Assembly: GCF_002135205.1 (NCBI RefSeq) | Contig: NZ_NEFZ01000001.1 | Span: forward strand, 372,001-436,000 | Direction: 5' to 3' | DNA length: 64,000 bases | DNA from: Acinetobacter sp. ANC 4204 | Lineage (GTDB): Bacteria; Pseudomonadota; Gammaproteobacteria; Pseudomonadales; Moraxellaceae | In this document: piece by piece, positions 17,563-27,070 of the stretch | Layout: every line of letters starts with the position of its first letter | Numbering within the stretch: the stretch's first letter is position 1 | The notes under the pieces: generated by a model | Told to the model about the DNA's origin: nothing | The model's database searches: none | The model's input: only the letters and a program-made list of their open reading frames with translations | Translations under genes and position numbers: made by a program

Positions 17563-18207
17563 CTATTCATATTTCACAGTCGAATTTTCTAAAACGCTCT
17601 TTTTCCGCTCAGCTAATGCCTTAGTCACGACTTGATAGCCAGCTGTCAAACCTAACGTTGCCATAATACCTGCAACAATCATATCAGGCCACATACTTCC
17701 TGTCCCAAACACACCTATAGCTGCAAAGATAACCGCCACGTTTCCAATCGCATCATTTCGACTACAAAGCCAAACCGATTGCATATTCGAGTCCCCTTCG
17801 CGGTAAGCATATAAAATGACAGCACAAACCACATTCGCAAGCAAAGCTATCACACCAATCACACCCATAGTCATAGCTTCAGGCGGAATCCCTAGCACAT
17901 AAGCATAAATCACTTTGCCTATCACAACTAAGCCAAACAGCGCCATGGTTATACCTTTCAGCAAGGCTACTGTCGCTCGCCAGTATAAACTCGCACCGAG
18001 CACTGCCAGTGAAATACCATAATTCACCGCATCACCAAAAAAGTCTAAGGAATCAGCCCATAATGATGATGAATGCGCATAAGCCCCACCAATGAGTTCT
18101 ACCACAAACATAGCTAAATTAATAAATAAGGCAATCCATAATGCCGTTCTAAACTTACTATTCGGCTTTTGTGGTGCGGGTGTACAACTACAAGAAGAAC
18201 ACGCCAT
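17563..18207 (-). CDS. Cation diffusion facilitator (Cd2+/Zn2+ exporter)
   Basis: 214 residues with six hydrophobic helices; ALFINLAMFVVELIGGAYAHS, SLWADSLDFFGDAVNYG and SRNDAIGNVAVI are the HxxxD/DxxxD-type metal sites of the CDF family, shortened at the C-terminus. It opens with MACSSCSC, a cysteine cluster able to bind soft metals. The start at 18207 has GAGG eight bases ahead; an in-frame GTG at 18225 is rejected. Its promoter has a 19-bp spacer and MerR-type dyad (18255-18275), so it is the target of the adjacent regulator. Confidence 0.88.
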   Translation of the reverse strand: MACSSCSCTPAPQKPNSKFRTALWIALFINLAMFVVELIGGAYAHSSSLWADSLDFFGDAVNYGISLAVLGASLYWRATVALLKGITMALFGLVVIGKVIYAYVLGIPPEAMTMGVIGVIALLANVVCAVILYAYREGDSNMQSVWLCSRNDAIGNVAVIFAAIGVFGTGSMWPDMIVAGIMATLGLTAGYQVVTKALAERKKSVLENSTVKYE

Positions 18208-18247
18208 ATTAGCGACCTCTATCACTACTTGATCATTTTATATTATG

Positions 18248-18278
18248 ATTAAAAACTATGGAGTCACTCTAAGGTCAA
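18248..18278 (-). promoter_or_regulatory. MerR-type promoter and operator for the exporter
   Basis: Read on the minus strand: -35 TTGACC (18273-18278), a 19-bp spacer, -10 TTTAAT (18248-18253). The dyad 18255-18275 (ACTATGGAGT-C-ACTCTAAGGT, 7 of 10 arm positions matching) fills the spacer. The elongated spacer is the hallmark of MerR-family activation by DNA distortion. Confidence 0.88.
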
Positions 18279-18283
18279 GCAAA

Positions 18284-18715
18284 ATGAATCAACAAAACTC
18301 ATCTCCTGTTTATTTAATAAAAGACTTAGTCCAAAAAACTGGCTTAAGTGCCGATACCATTCGTTTTTATGAAAAGAAAAATTTATTAGAACCTTCTTTT
18401 CGCGGGGACAATAACTATCGCTATTATCAAGATGAGGCGCTTAAACGACTCATTTTTATTAAACGTTGCCGTGCGCTCGATATCTCACTCAAAGAAATTG
18501 AATATCTCATCCAATTGGAGCAGAACCCACTACAGGACTGTAGCGCGGTCAATCAATTGATAGATGAGCATTTAAAACAAGTCGAGCAAAAAATAGTTGA
18601 ACTAAAAAAATTCCAAATTCAGTTGCAACAACTGCGTCAATCCTGTGCCACGCTATCAACCATTGATGATTGTCAAATTTTAAGGCAACTTGAAGCGGAA
18701 ACTTCTGACGAATAG
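18284..18715 (+). CDS. cadR: MerR-family Cd(II)/Pb(II)-responsive regulator (CadR/PbrR-like)
   Basis: About 143 residues. N-terminal MerR wing-helix (LVQKTGLSADTIRFYEKKNL, NYRYYQDE) then a dimerisation helix and the metal loop. Cysteines in RRLIFIKRC-RALD, LQDCSAVNQLIDEH and the LRQSC/DDCQIL tail match CadR/PbrR-type regulators. An upstream in-frame ATG (18245) would put the operator inside the gene, so the start at 18284 is chosen. Divergent from and controlling the exporter. Confidence 0.9.
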   Translation: MNQQNSSPVYLIKDLVQKTGLSADTIRFYEKKNLLEPSFRGDNNYRYYQDEALKRLIFIKRCRALDISLKEIEYLIQLEQNPLQDCSAVNQLIDEHLKQVEQKIVELKKFQIQLQQLRQSCATLSTIDDCQILRQLEAETSDE

Positions 18716-19041
18716 CAGAACCTCAACATGCCTGATGGCTTAACTTCACTTTTATGCCTAGTCTTCACTTTCTTTCATCTAAATATGCAAAGACTCGTAT
18801 AAAATTTTTAACTTTTCTTTTTCAAATCACCATGAATTTTATATGAGGCACTTTATTTTTTTAATTTCTATCTTTATAAAGACATCATTCTTCACTAAAA
18901 TAAATATAATTTATTATTTAAAATTAAAGCCTTGAATAAAAATTTATGATACTCACTAGCAGTTAAATTCCGAGTTTTTTACTAGGTTGAATCTATTTTT
19001 TAAAGCACTACAATAAAACCATATTTTTTTTATGCCTTAGT
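18716..19041. other. AT-rich intergenic region
   Basis: 326 bases without a gene. I see no reading frame; it holds the promoter of trhP (18987-19014). Confidence 0.6.
18987..19014 (+). promoter_or_regulatory. Sigma70-like promoter of trhP
   Basis: TTGAAT, 16-bp spacer, TACAAT, about 34 bases before the trhP start. Confidence 0.55.
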
Positions 19042-19047
19042 TTGATC

Positions 19048-20448
19048 ATGAGCATTTCCCACGTTACTGAACTTCTTTCACCGGCTGGTTCGCTTAAAAA
19101 TATGCGTTATGCCTTTGCCTATGGTGCAGATGCAGTCTATGCAGGACAACCCCGTTATAGTTTACGTGTGCGCAATAATGAATTTGATCATGACAATTTA
19201 GCTATCGGCATTCAAGAAGCGCATGACTTAGGCAAAAAGTTTTATGTGGTCGTCAACATTCAACCCCATAACTCAAAGCTCAAAAACTTTATTCGTGACC
19301 TCACACCTGTGGTTGCGATGCAACCCGATGCCCTGATCATGTCAGATCCTGGGCTGATTATGATGGTACGTGAGCATTTTCCAGACATGGATGTGCATCT
19401 TTCTGTTCAAGCCAATGCTGTCAACTGGGCTACTGTAAAATTTTGGAAAAACATGGGACTGACTCGTGTCATTTTGTCCCGTGAATTATCCATTGATGAA
19501 ATTGAAGAAATTAAGCAGCAAGTGCCAGACATGGAAATTGAGGTTTTTGTGCATGGTGCGCTATGCATGGCATATTCAGGACGTTGCATGCTTTCAGGCT
19601 ATATGAATAAACGTGATGCCAATCAAGGGGCATGTACCAATGCTTGCCGTTGGGAATACAAAGTCCATCAGACTACGCAAGATGAAAATGGCGATGTGAT
19701 CCCCGTTCAAAATCTGAATACAAGCTCCAACTGCTGTTCAAATTCTGATGTTGATGAAGTGCATATGCAAGCACAGCATCAGTTCGATGAACCCGTATTA
19801 TTACAACGTCATGATGAAGACATGTTTGCTGCTGAAGAGGATGAACATGGTACTTACTTTATGAACTCAAAAGACTTGCGCGCGGTGCAACATGTTGAGC
19901 GCTTAACCCATATGGGCATCCATTCTTTAAAAATTGAAGGACGTACCAAGTCTTATTTTTACTGTGCGCGTACTGCTCAAATTTATCGCAAAGCCATAGA
20001 TGATGCGCTCGCAAATAAGCCTTTTGACCCATCACTCATGACACAACTCGAAGGTCTGGCGAATCGTGGTTATACCGAAGGTTTTTTACGTCGCCACGTA
20101 CACAGCGAATATCAAAACTATGCAAATGGCTCATCTAGTTTTGACCATCAACAATACTGCGGTGAAATTGTAGAGCGAAATGACGATTATCTGAAAGTCG
20201 ATGTCAAAAACCGTTTTGTGGTGGGCGATGTACTTGAACTCATGACCACGTCAGGCAATATCACCTTTAAGTTGACAGAAATCCTCGATAAAAAAGGCAA
20301 TCCAATACTTGAAGCGAAAGGCTCAGGACATGTAGTTGAAATACCTGTTCCTGCTGATGTTGACATGCGTTATGCCCTACTCATTCGTAACTTACCGCAT
20401 TCAAGCACTGATATTTCAGCGCCTGCATTGGCTTATGTTGCAAGCTGA
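19048..20448 (+). CDS. trhP: tRNA hydroxylation protein TrhP (U32 peptidase-like, YegQ)
   Basis: 466 residues of the U32 family. ELLSPAGSLKNMRYAFAYGADAVYAG opens the TIM-like domain; MEIEVFVHGALCMAYSGRCMLS plus GACTNACRWEY carries the conserved cysteines that bind an Fe-S cluster. TrhP drives prephenate-dependent 5-hydroxyuridine formation at U34 of tRNA. A long acidic and Cys-containing insert (about 225-275, TSSNCCSN...EEDEHG) sits between the barrel and the C-terminal domain. TTG at 19042 is in frame but the ATG at 19048 is preferred. Followed 15 bases later by a ferredoxin gene. Confidence 0.92.
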   Translation: MSISHVTELLSPAGSLKNMRYAFAYGADAVYAGQPRYSLRVRNNEFDHDNLAIGIQEAHDLGKKFYVVVNIQPHNSKLKNFIRDLTPVVAMQPDALIMSDPGLIMMVREHFPDMDVHLSVQANAVNWATVKFWKNMGLTRVILSRELSIDEIEEIKQQVPDMEIEVFVHGALCMAYSGRCMLSGYMNKRDANQGACTNACRWEYKVHQTTQDENGDVIPVQNLNTSSNCCSNSDVDEVHMQAQHQFDEPVLLQRHDEDMFAAEEDEHGTYFMNSKDLRAVQHVERLTHMGIHSLKIEGRTKSYFYCARTAQIYRKAIDDALANKPFDPSLMTQLEGLANRGYTEGFLRRHVHSEYQNYANGSSSFDHQQYCGEIVERNDDYLKVDVKNRFVVGDVLELMTTSGNITFKLTEILDKKGNPILEAKGSGHVVEIPVPADVDMRYALLIRNLPHSSTDISAPALAYVAS

Positions 20449-20463
20449 CTGAGGGATAATGCC

Positions 20464-20718
20464 ATGGCACTACGAATAACAGATACGTGTATTAACTGTG
20501 ATATGTGCCTTCCTGAATGCCCCAATACTGCTATTTTTGAAGGTGACAAGATTTATGAAATAGACGTCAGCCGTTGTACAGAGTGTGTTGGTTTTTATGA
20601 CACCCAAACCTGCGTCGATGTTTGCCCAATTGCCTGTATCGAGCCACACCCAGAACACATGGAAACTCAGCAACAACTGTTAGAAAAATTTAAAGGATTG
20701 AACTTATTTAGCGTCTAA
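20464..20718 (+). CDS. YfhL-family 4Fe-4S dicluster ferredoxin
   Basis: An 84-residue ferredoxin with two cysteine sets: CINCDMCLPECP near the N-terminus, then CTECVGFYDTQTCVDVCP, where the longer first-to-second spacing is typical of Alvin-type ferredoxins such as YfhL. It starts 15 bases after trhP and is very likely its electron or cluster partner, or serves general low-potential electron transfer. A 14-bp hairpin terminator follows. Confidence 0.9.
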   Translation: MALRITDTCINCDMCLPECPNTAIFEGDKIYEIDVSRCTECVGFYDTQTCVDVCPIACIEPHPEHMETQQQLLEKFKGLNLFSV

Positions 20719-20813
20719 CCTTGGGGAAAGTAGAAAAGAAACCGAGTACTGACCACACTCAGAGTTTCAAAACAAAAACTGGGCAAAGAATAACAATAAA
20801 CAACAACTAAATG

Positions 20814-20851
20814 AAAAAGCCAAAGTGATCTGGGGAACACTTTGGCTTTTT
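20814..20851 (+). terminator. Rho-independent terminator after the ferredoxin gene
   Basis: Perfect 14-bp stem AAAAAGCCAAAGTG / CACTTTGGCTTTTT. An outer inverted repeat GGGCAAAGAA (20781-20790) / TTCTTTGCCC (20850-20859) encloses it. Confidence 0.9.
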
Positions 20852-20880
20852 CTTTGCCCGAAATCATCATTCCAAAAAAA

Positions 20881-20912
20881 AGGAACTCAGGCTGTTAGCG
20901 ACCAGAGTTCCT
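20881..20912. repeat. Hairpin AGGAACTC / GAGTTCCT
   Basis: 8-bp inverted repeat with a 16-base loop, between the two terminators of the convergent genes. Confidence 0.5.
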
Positions 20913-20951
20913 ATAAAAGTATAACTAGAGCTTAGTCATACAACATAAAGG

Positions 20952-20992
20952 GAAAAAGCCAACGTAGATTTTGGGAGAGCATTGGCTTTTTC
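20952..20992 (-). terminator. Rho-independent terminator of ahpF
   Basis: Stem GAAAAAGCCAA / TTGGCTTTTTC, T-rich in both directions, ten bases beyond the ahpF stop. Confidence 0.85.
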
Positions 20993-21001
20993 ATTTCACA
21001 C

Positions 21002-22567
21002 TTACAGCCCAGAACGAATAATATAATCAAAAGCAGACAGAGATGCTTTCGCGCCCTCACCTGTAGCAATGATAATTTGCTTGTAAGGCACAGTCGTACA
21101 GTCACCTGCGGCAAATACACCTTTGACATTGGTTTCATTGCGATCGTTAATCACAATTTCATTACGATTTGAAAGCTCAACCGCTGTTTCTTTGAGGAAA
21201 TCGGTGTTTGGTAATAAGCCAATTTGCACAAAGATCCCTGCAAGTTCAACCGTATGTTCTACGTCGGTTGCACGGTCTTTATATTTCAATGCCGTCACTT
21301 GTGAACCATCACCCACAACTTCGGTTGATAGGGCGTTCAGGATTACTGTGGTGTTAGGCAAGCTATGCAATTTGTCTTGCAACACTTGGTCAGCACGTAG
21401 TTTGGTATCAAACTCAACCAAAGTTACATGTTCTACAATCCCAGCAAGATCAATTGCCGCTTCGACACCTGAGTTCCCCCCGCCAATTACGGCAACACGT
21501 TTGCCTTTAAACAGTGGGCCATCACAGTGTGGACAGTAAGCAACACCACGGGTACGGTATTCTGCTTCACCCGGCACATTCATCTCTCTCCAACGTGCGC
21601 CTGTAGAAAGGATGACTGTTTTAGATTCAAGCTTCGCACCATTTTCTAAAGTGACTTCAACCAAACCATTCGCGGTCTCATCTGCACCTTTGATGTGAGA
21701 AACACGTTGTAAGTTCATGATGTCCACACCGTACTCACGTACATGTGCTTCCATTTCAGCAGCAAACTTTGGCCCTTGGGTCTTTTGAATGGAGGTATAG
21801 TTTTCAATGTCCATGGTATCCATGACTTGACCACCCATACGTTCAGCCACGATTCCGGTTTTAATGCCTTTACGTGCTGCATAGATAGCAGAGGTATTTC
21901 CTGCAGGACCACCGCCAATCACGAGAACATCAAAAGCATCTTTGGCATTGAGTTTTTCAGCTTCTTTAGCTGCGGAATTGGTATCCAGTTTGGCAATAAT
22001 CTCTTCCAAAGTCATACGACCTTGACCGATATGGTTGTTGTCTTGGAACACCATTGGTACAGCCATGATTTTGCGCTCTTCAACTTCGTCTTGGAAGAAT
22101 GCACCATCAATCATGGTGGCTGTCGTACCTGGGTTGTAAATGGCAATCAGGTTCAACGCTTGCACCACGTCTGGACAGTTATGACAGCTTAAAGAGACAA
22201 ATACGTCAAAGTCAGACTGGATGCCCAAAGCTTTGATTGAAGCCAAAACTTCATCCGATACTTTGGGTGCATAACCTGAGGTTTGTAACAATGCCAAAAT
22301 CAAAGAGGTAAACTCATGTCCCATTGGTAGACCTGCAAAGAAGACACGTGGTTGTTCGCCCGCCTTTGCCACACCAAAGCTAGGTGCACGTGAATTTTGA
22401 CCATCAAAACGTGCAGTCACCAGTGGAGACAGTGCTGCAACTTCTTCAACCAATTCTTTGATTTTGTCTGATTTCTCAGAACCGTTCAAAGTTGCAACCA
22501 ATTCAATCGGACCTTCAAGGCGTTCAAGAAGCGTTTTTAATTGAGCTGAAGTATTTTGATCTAACAT
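21002..22567 (-). CDS. ahpF: Alkyl hydroperoxide reductase subunit F
   Basis: A 521-residue flavoprotein that reduces the peroxiredoxin AhpC using NADH. The N-terminal domain has the redox pair [10 protein letters not shown] (about 128-131). The thioredoxin-reductase-like body has [17 protein letters not shown] (FAD), the CPHCDGP redox site, [12 protein letters not shown] (NADH) and [16 protein letters not shown]. The start at 22567 has GGAG nine bases ahead; a TTG 15 bases upstream overlaps that site and is rejected. No ahpC gene is adjacent. Confidence 0.96.
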   Translation of the reverse strand: MLDQNTSAQLKTLLERLEGPIELVATLNGSEKSDKIKELVEEVAALSPLVTARFDGQNSRAPSFGVAKAGEQPRVFFAGLPMGHEFTSLILALLQTSGYAPKVSDEVLASIKALGIQSDFDVFVSLSCHNCPDVVQALNLIAIYNPGTTATMIDGAFFQDEVEERKIMAVPMVFQDNNHIGQGRMTLEEIIAKLDTNSAAKEAEKLNAKDAFDVLVIGGGPAGNTSAIYAARKGIKTGIVAERMGGQVMDTMDIENYTSIQKTQGPKFAAEMEAHVREYGVDIMNLQRVSHIKGADETANGLVEVTLENGAKLESKTVILSTGARWREMNVPGEAEYRTRGVAYCPHCDGPLFKGKRVAVIGGGNSGVEAAIDLAGIVEHVTLVEFDTKLRADQVLQDKLHSLPNTTVILNALSTEVVGDGSQVTALKYKDRATDVEHTVELAGIFVQIGLLPNTDFLKETAVELSNRNEIVINDRNETNVKGVFAAGDCTTVPYKQIIIATGEGAKASLSAFDYIIRSGL

Positions 22568-22688
22568 GGTTAAGCTCTCCAAAGCAGTCTGTAAAATTAT
22601 TTGATAGAAGAATCATAGAGTAAATCTAAAAATAGATAAAACAGTTTGTTTTTATTTTAATAATCGGTTTTATAGATTTTAAGATATT

Positions 22689-22729
22689 CTTCATAAAAAG
22701 TCCCACTCCACAAAGGACTTTTTATGAAG
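22689..22729. terminator. Perfect 15-bp hairpin terminator
   Basis: CTTCATAAAAAGTCC, 11-base loop, GGACTTTTTATGAAG. Probably ends the TelA-like gene cluster on the minus strand. Confidence 0.85.
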
Positions 22730-22736
22730 TCAAAGC

Positions 22737-23663
22737 TTAGGGGTTACTCTGCATCCGCTGTTCAATTCTTAACGTTCTGGCCTTTAACTGACGTGTCAAA
22801 CCAAACAATACAAGACTCAACAGCGCCATCATTAGCATCAAGATAAGCGAGAAGAATTGCATGACCGTAGTGAACTGCGCAGCTTGCTGAGCCTGTTTTT
22901 CTACACTTGCAGCCATCGGCGTCAGTGTTTTTCCATAGAGTTGGTGCTGCATCGTCCATAGCTGTTCAGGCTTAAACCCATATTCAATAAAATGTGAATC
23001 ATTTTTTTCTGCTTGGACAAGAGCAAGCACATGCGGAATGGCTGCATTTTTATCGACAGGTTGGTGTAACAATGCCGTCTGTGCAAGCAAATAATGTTTT
23101 ACGGGAAGCTGAATGTCTGACTCTTGCAAATAATGCGCGAGTTCGCTTTGTTGAATATTTTTATCGTAATATACAATTTTCTGGAAAGCTTCATGCTCAT
23201 CATCTTTTAAATCATATTGCACATAGGTCAGTCCAGACCACAGTAAAATAAATGCGATCAGCCAAGCCACAAACTTCAGTATAAAAGACTGAAAACGCAC
23301 ATAGAAAAAGTGAATTTTCCGTGCATAGTGCACCAATACGAATGCCCCAACAAAAGACACCATAATCTTGAGCACAAGCCAACCAAACCATGACAGCAAA
23401 TTCAGAAAATAATCTGGCTGTTGTCCAAGTGATGCGAGATTTTCATCGACACTCATGGGCATATGTAGCTGCTGTATTTCAGTCGTGAGCCCAAAAAAGC
23501 TATAGACAAAATCCTGCTGTAGGAAATAACTCACGCCAGAAACGACCAGCAGAATTACACTCACCATACACCATAAGCTCAGTTTACGCTGACGCTGTTT
23601 GAGTGTAGCTACACCTTGTTCAAGGTGCTGAGGCTGAACAACATACTCATCTAAAGAAGGCAA
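22737..23663 (-). CDS. Multi-pass membrane protein of a TelA-like cluster
   Basis: 308 residues with at least four hydrophobic helices: about 30-50, 95-120, 130-150 and 275-300. No family is recognised. The start is TTG, with GGAG six bases upstream. It is the last gene of a three-gene minus-strand cluster with a TelA protein and a TelA-related protein (33-base gap), so its role is probably linked to envelope stress handled by TelA. Confidence 0.7.
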   Translation of the reverse strand: MPSLDEYVVQPQHLEQGVATLKQRQRKLSLWCMVSVILLVVSGVSYFLQQDFVYSFFGLTTEIQQLHMPMSVDENLASLGQQPDYFLNLLSWFGWLVLKIMVSFVGAFVLVHYARKIHFFYVRFQSFILKFVAWLIAFILLWSGLTYVQYDLKDDEHEAFQKIVYYDKNIQQSELAHYLQESDIQLPVKHYLLAQTALLHQPVDKNAAIPHVLALVQAEKNDSHFIEYGFKPEQLWTMQHQLYGKTLTPMAASVEKQAQQAAQFTTVMQFFSLILMLMMALLSLVLFGLTRQLKARTLRIEQRMQSNP

Positions 23664-23696
23664 ACATTTCTCCTCTATCGACCACCCAACTTAGCA

Positions 23697-24830
23697 TTAA
23701 GATGGTGTCGTACGATTAGAACTCGAGTCTAAAACCAATTGATTCAAATTGTCCTGCAAACTACGCAAACGTGTGGTTGCTTCAGCACGTTTCTGCATCC
23801 CTTCTTTTTGTATTTGAATCACATCATTTACTGTTTTAATGAGGGTGTTTTGTACATGTTCAAGCGTCTCAATATCAATCACCGAACGTTGATTGGCTTT
23901 TGCTGTATCTACTGAGTTTTGATGTAACAAATCAGCATTACGCTTCAATAAATCATTGGTCGCATCGTCAATGGTATTGGCCAACTGCACACTGTTCTTC
24001 TGCTCATTTAAAGAAATCGCCAAACTAATTTGATTTTTCCATGCAGGCAATGTGATGTTTTTAATCGCATAAAATTTATCGACCAACATCAAATTATTAG
24101 ACTGGATAATACGAATCATCGGTAATGTTTGCATGGCTGATTGTTGTAAAACCTGCAAATCACTCACGCGTTTTTCCAAATTATTGGCTAAATGATTGAG
24201 ATCGTAAACTCTCTGCGTCGTGGTTTGGTCTTGCGCCTGTGCAGTCAGTGTTGAGATTTCCTGCTGAATTTCATCCTGTTTCAACTTACCCGCCGCGATA
24301 TACACACCGAGCTGTTTATATTCACTTTGTACACCATGAAACATCCGATCTAGCGTATCAACACGTGCTTTTAAACCAGACTGCGATTTTTCAATTTCTT
24401 TCACCAAAGTATCAATCTGTTCTTTGGTGGTATTAAAGTGCATATCAATATTATTCTTTGCGCCTTTAATTTTGCTCATCAAGCCACCGAAGAAACCTGA
24501 ATTTTTCTTTTTATTTAAAATACTTGAGGTATTGAGCTGTTGTGCAACTTGTACTACCTGATTCAGCTTTTGCCCAGTTTCATCCAAGTCTTTATTTTGA
24601 ACCAAATTTAACAACTCATCAGTATATCCTGAGGTTTGTGTCGCAATATTTTTACCATACTCCGCCACGGCGTTATGGTTGATTTCTGCCAACTCTTTCC
24701 GCGCTGCCAAGACTGCATTGAAGTCATCTTGTTGCAAGCCAATTTCTTGCAAATTTAACTGTTGAAACTTGTGTTCAATCACTTCAGTGGTTGGCTCTAC
24801 CACAAGACTGTTTTGTTCTGGGTTGGTCAT
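23697..24830 (-). CDS. Toxic anion resistance (TelA) family protein
   Basis: 377 residues, almost all helical. It has the TelA/KlaA features: variable N-terminus, GFFGGLMSKIKGAKNNIDMHF, a long heptad-rich helix, VDTLDRMFHG, then LPMIRIIQSNNLMLVDKFY, IKNITLPAWKNQISLAIS and TNDLLKRNADLL. TelA proteins confer tellurite resistance in plasmid contexts and antimicrobial or envelope stress tolerance elsewhere. Close upstream is a shorter paralogue and downstream a membrane protein. Confidence 0.9.
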   Translation of the reverse strand: MTNPEQNSLVVEPTTEVIEHKFQQLNLQEIGLQQDDFNAVLAARKELAEINHNAVAEYGKNIATQTSGYTDELLNLVQNKDLDETGQKLNQVVQVAQQLNTSSILNKKKNSGFFGGLMSKIKGAKNNIDMHFNTTKEQIDTLVKEIEKSQSGLKARVDTLDRMFHGVQSEYKQLGVYIAAGKLKQDEIQQEISTLTAQAQDQTTTQRVYDLNHLANNLEKRVSDLQVLQQSAMQTLPMIRIIQSNNLMLVDKFYAIKNITLPAWKNQISLAISLNEQKNSVQLANTIDDATNDLLKRNADLLHQNSVDTAKANQRSVIDIETLEHVQNTLIKTVNDVIQIQKEGMQKRAEATTRLRSLQDNLNQLVLDSSSNRTTPS

Positions 24831-24849
24831 AATTCACCTAATCTATTTC

Positions 24850-25638
24850 TTAAAGTGTTGGTTTCTGTAGTGATTTTTTTAAAGTATGAATCAATTTTTC
24901 ACGGCTATTATCGAGCTTTTCCAGTTCAATTGTCGAGCTTGATTGCTGGGATTGTTTGACATGATATTGCCATGCTGGGATCAAAACCTGCTGCGCCTCT
25001 TTATATCGGTCTAACAAACTCAATGAAAGCTGCTGAGACAACTGCATTTGCGTAATCGCAATATCATTACTGCTTTGCAAAGTTTGCAAGCTGTTAATTT
25101 TCTTGGATAAACGTTCTGCAAAATTATCTAAAGGATGTGCATTCTTCACAAATTTAGGATATTCCATTAAAAATGCTTCAGCCGCAGATATATATTTAGC
25201 CATTTGCTCACGTAAACCAGTGAGCTGCTGATAACGTGCTTGCGACTTTTGAATTTCAATTTGTAATTTTTGGCTGAGATGATTGGCTCGATCCAGCAAT
25301 TGATCCAGTTTTTTATAGTATTCAACTTGGGTTGAACCATATTCAATATCAATCCCGAGCCACTTTTGCAGCCCATTAAATTTTCGCTTTTTTAGGTATT
25401 TTTTTGAGTCAGCCAGTGACTGGATCAGTTGCTCAATGGTTTGACTCAGCTGTAAAGTCAGCTGTGGATCTATCCCATTAAGCAGCACAGACTGCGCCTG
25501 AATGACACTATCTGCATAATGATTGAGACGATATTGGTCGTTCAGCAACGGAACCAAATCATTACGCTGGATACTTAAAAGTTCGTCTGAATTGACTGGT
25601 ATATCCCTTAATGGAACAAGAACGTCAATTTGTGCCAT
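24850..25638 (-). CDS. TelA-related helical protein
   Basis: 262 residues, coiled-coil-rich, no membrane segment. Its C-terminal half matches the next gene in layout: KINSLQTLQSSNDIAITQM, then SLLDRYKEAQQVLIPAWQYHV parallels the TelA segment ending LPAWKNQ. It looks like a diverged TelA paralogue or XpaC-like partner. It is 19 bases upstream of TelA, so the two are probably co-expressed. Confidence 0.65.
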   Translation of the reverse strand: MAQIDVLVPLRDIPVNSDELLSIQRNDLVPLLNDQYRLNHYADSVIQAQSVLLNGIDPQLTLQLSQTIEQLIQSLADSKKYLKKRKFNGLQKWLGIDIEYGSTQVEYYKKLDQLLDRANHLSQKLQIEIQKSQARYQQLTGLREQMAKYISAAEAFLMEYPKFVKNAHPLDNFAERLSKKINSLQTLQSSNDIAITQMQLSQQLSLSLLDRYKEAQQVLIPAWQYHVKQSQQSSSTIELEKLDNSREKLIHTLKKSLQKPTL

Positions 25639-25799
25639 AGTGCTTTAACCCAATAAAGAAATTGAATAAAATCATTTTTATACTACAGCTTTTGTATTAA
25701 ATAACATGTAGATTTTTGCAAAAATGCTGTGAAAACCTTTTATCTTGATCTGGCTAATCATTACTTCTGCTTCCAATAAAATGATATCTATTTAAAATT

Positions 25800-26489
25800 A
25801 TGATCATTCGTCTTCAGCACGTCATTCGTTATAGTTTAGGCTTCTGCATTGCATTAACCTTATTTATTGGTATTGGTGCGCACTATAAAGCAAAACGCAT
25901 CCACGAAACATTTTTAGAGCATGATCCGAGCCCATTGCAACAAGTGAGTGGCACACTGTTAGGCAATGAAACAGCTATTCAACTTTATCAAAAAAATCTA
26001 GCACCCTATAATTTAAACCGCTTGGGTAAAACGCAATTTTTGGTCGGTTTCTTTAGCCAGAATCAGAGCCGAATTCAAACGGTTTGGTGTGATCGTTGGC
26101 TAGACTCACCTTTTAAGACCACCTCCTACACTGGCCCGAAAAATCCAATAAAAAAAATGAATTTGCCTATTCGCTATTTTCATACTTGCCAATGGCTATT
26201 CGATGCAATGCGGTTAACTTTAGATATTCCTGCTTGGAGAGGTCAATCCATCACTTATCTAAAGAGCCCTCATGATATTTTGTATGCACTACATGTGAAT
26301 GGAAAAATGATTTTCGGCTATGAACAAGCCTATCAACAATATAACCAACTCTATCTAGATGAAATAAAAAATCGAAATCAATCAGCACTCTACTTTTTTG
26401 TTTTCTTTTGCATTACTGTCTTTCATTATAGAAAGCACATATTCAACGTCATAAAAAGCCATGAGCAACATGGCCTTAAAATTAAGTGA
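25800..26489 (+). CDS. Putative membrane protein, unknown function
   Basis: 229 residues with a membrane helix at each end (about 8-28 and 195-212) and a central soluble part. No recognised motif. The start ATG at 25800 is clean, but the ribosome site is weak. Divergent from the TelA-like cluster. Confidence 0.5.
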   Translation: MIIRLQHVIRYSLGFCIALTLFIGIGAHYKAKRIHETFLEHDPSPLQQVSGTLLGNETAIQLYQKNLAPYNLNRLGKTQFLVGFFSQNQSRIQTVWCDRWLDSPFKTTSYTGPKNPIKKMNLPIRYFHTCQWLFDAMRLTLDIPAWRGQSITYLKSPHDILYALHVNGKMIFGYEQAYQQYNQLYLDEIKNRNQSALYFFVFFCITVFHYRKHIFNVIKSHEQHGLKIK

Positions 26490-26496
26490 TTCGATA

Positions 26497-26901
26497 TTAT
26501 AAATAATCACCTTCACGCTCAGGTTGATAAAGCACTTTTTCAATTTTGACCTTCATCATTTGACCGTCTGGCTGTGGCCATTCAATTTCCTGACCTTCAG
26601 CTAAGCCCAGAATTGCTGCGCCAATTGGAGCAACCACATTGACCTGCCCTTTCTCCCCTTTAAAATCATGCGGATAAACCAAGGTAATTTCAGATGCTTC
26701 TGTAGATGAGGCAATGGTCAGTAAAACTTTTGCATTCATCGTTACCACATTGGCAGGCATATCTTGTGGCGCAACAACATCGGCACGGGCCAATTCTTCT
26801 TCAAGCAACTGCATAGTCGGTGTAAGTTTAGGCTGATGCTCTAGCATCGTTTCTAAACGATGAAGATCCTGCTCAGAAATAATAATTGCTGGATTTGCCA
26901 T
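26497..26901 (-). CDS. rnk: Regulator of nucleoside diphosphate kinase (Rnk)
   Basis: 134 residues. The GreA/GreB C-terminal-like fold (VTLVYPHDFKGEKGQVNVVAPIGAAILGL, GQEIEWPQPDG) joined to a short coiled-coil N-terminus (DLHRLETMLEHQ) is Rnk, which binds RNA polymerase and modulates nucleotide pools. AGGG nine bases before the ATG at 26901 decides the start. Confidence 0.92.
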   Translation of the reverse strand: MANPAIIISEQDLHRLETMLEHQPKLTPTMQLLEEELARADVVAPQDMPANVVTMNAKVLLTIASSTEASEITLVYPHDFKGEKGQVNVVAPIGAAILGLAEGQEIEWPQPDGQMMKVKIEKVLYQPEREGDYL

Positions 26902-27033
26902 GTGCTGCATCCCTATTTGAATACGATATGAATAAAATTCTTATTAAAAATAATTTATTAGCCTATAACTTCTGTTATATCAGAAATGCAGTCTAAATTA
27001 CATTTCAACTGATTTTGATTTTTTAATGCCATA

Positions 27034-27060
27034 AAAAAAGCCCCCTTGAGGGGGCTTTCT
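27034..27060 (-). terminator. Rho-independent terminator of glyA
   Basis: AAAGCCCCC-TCAA-GGGGGCTTT followed by T's on the minus strand, a few bases past the glyA stop. Confidence 0.92.
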
Positions 27061-27070
27061 CAAGTCAAAC

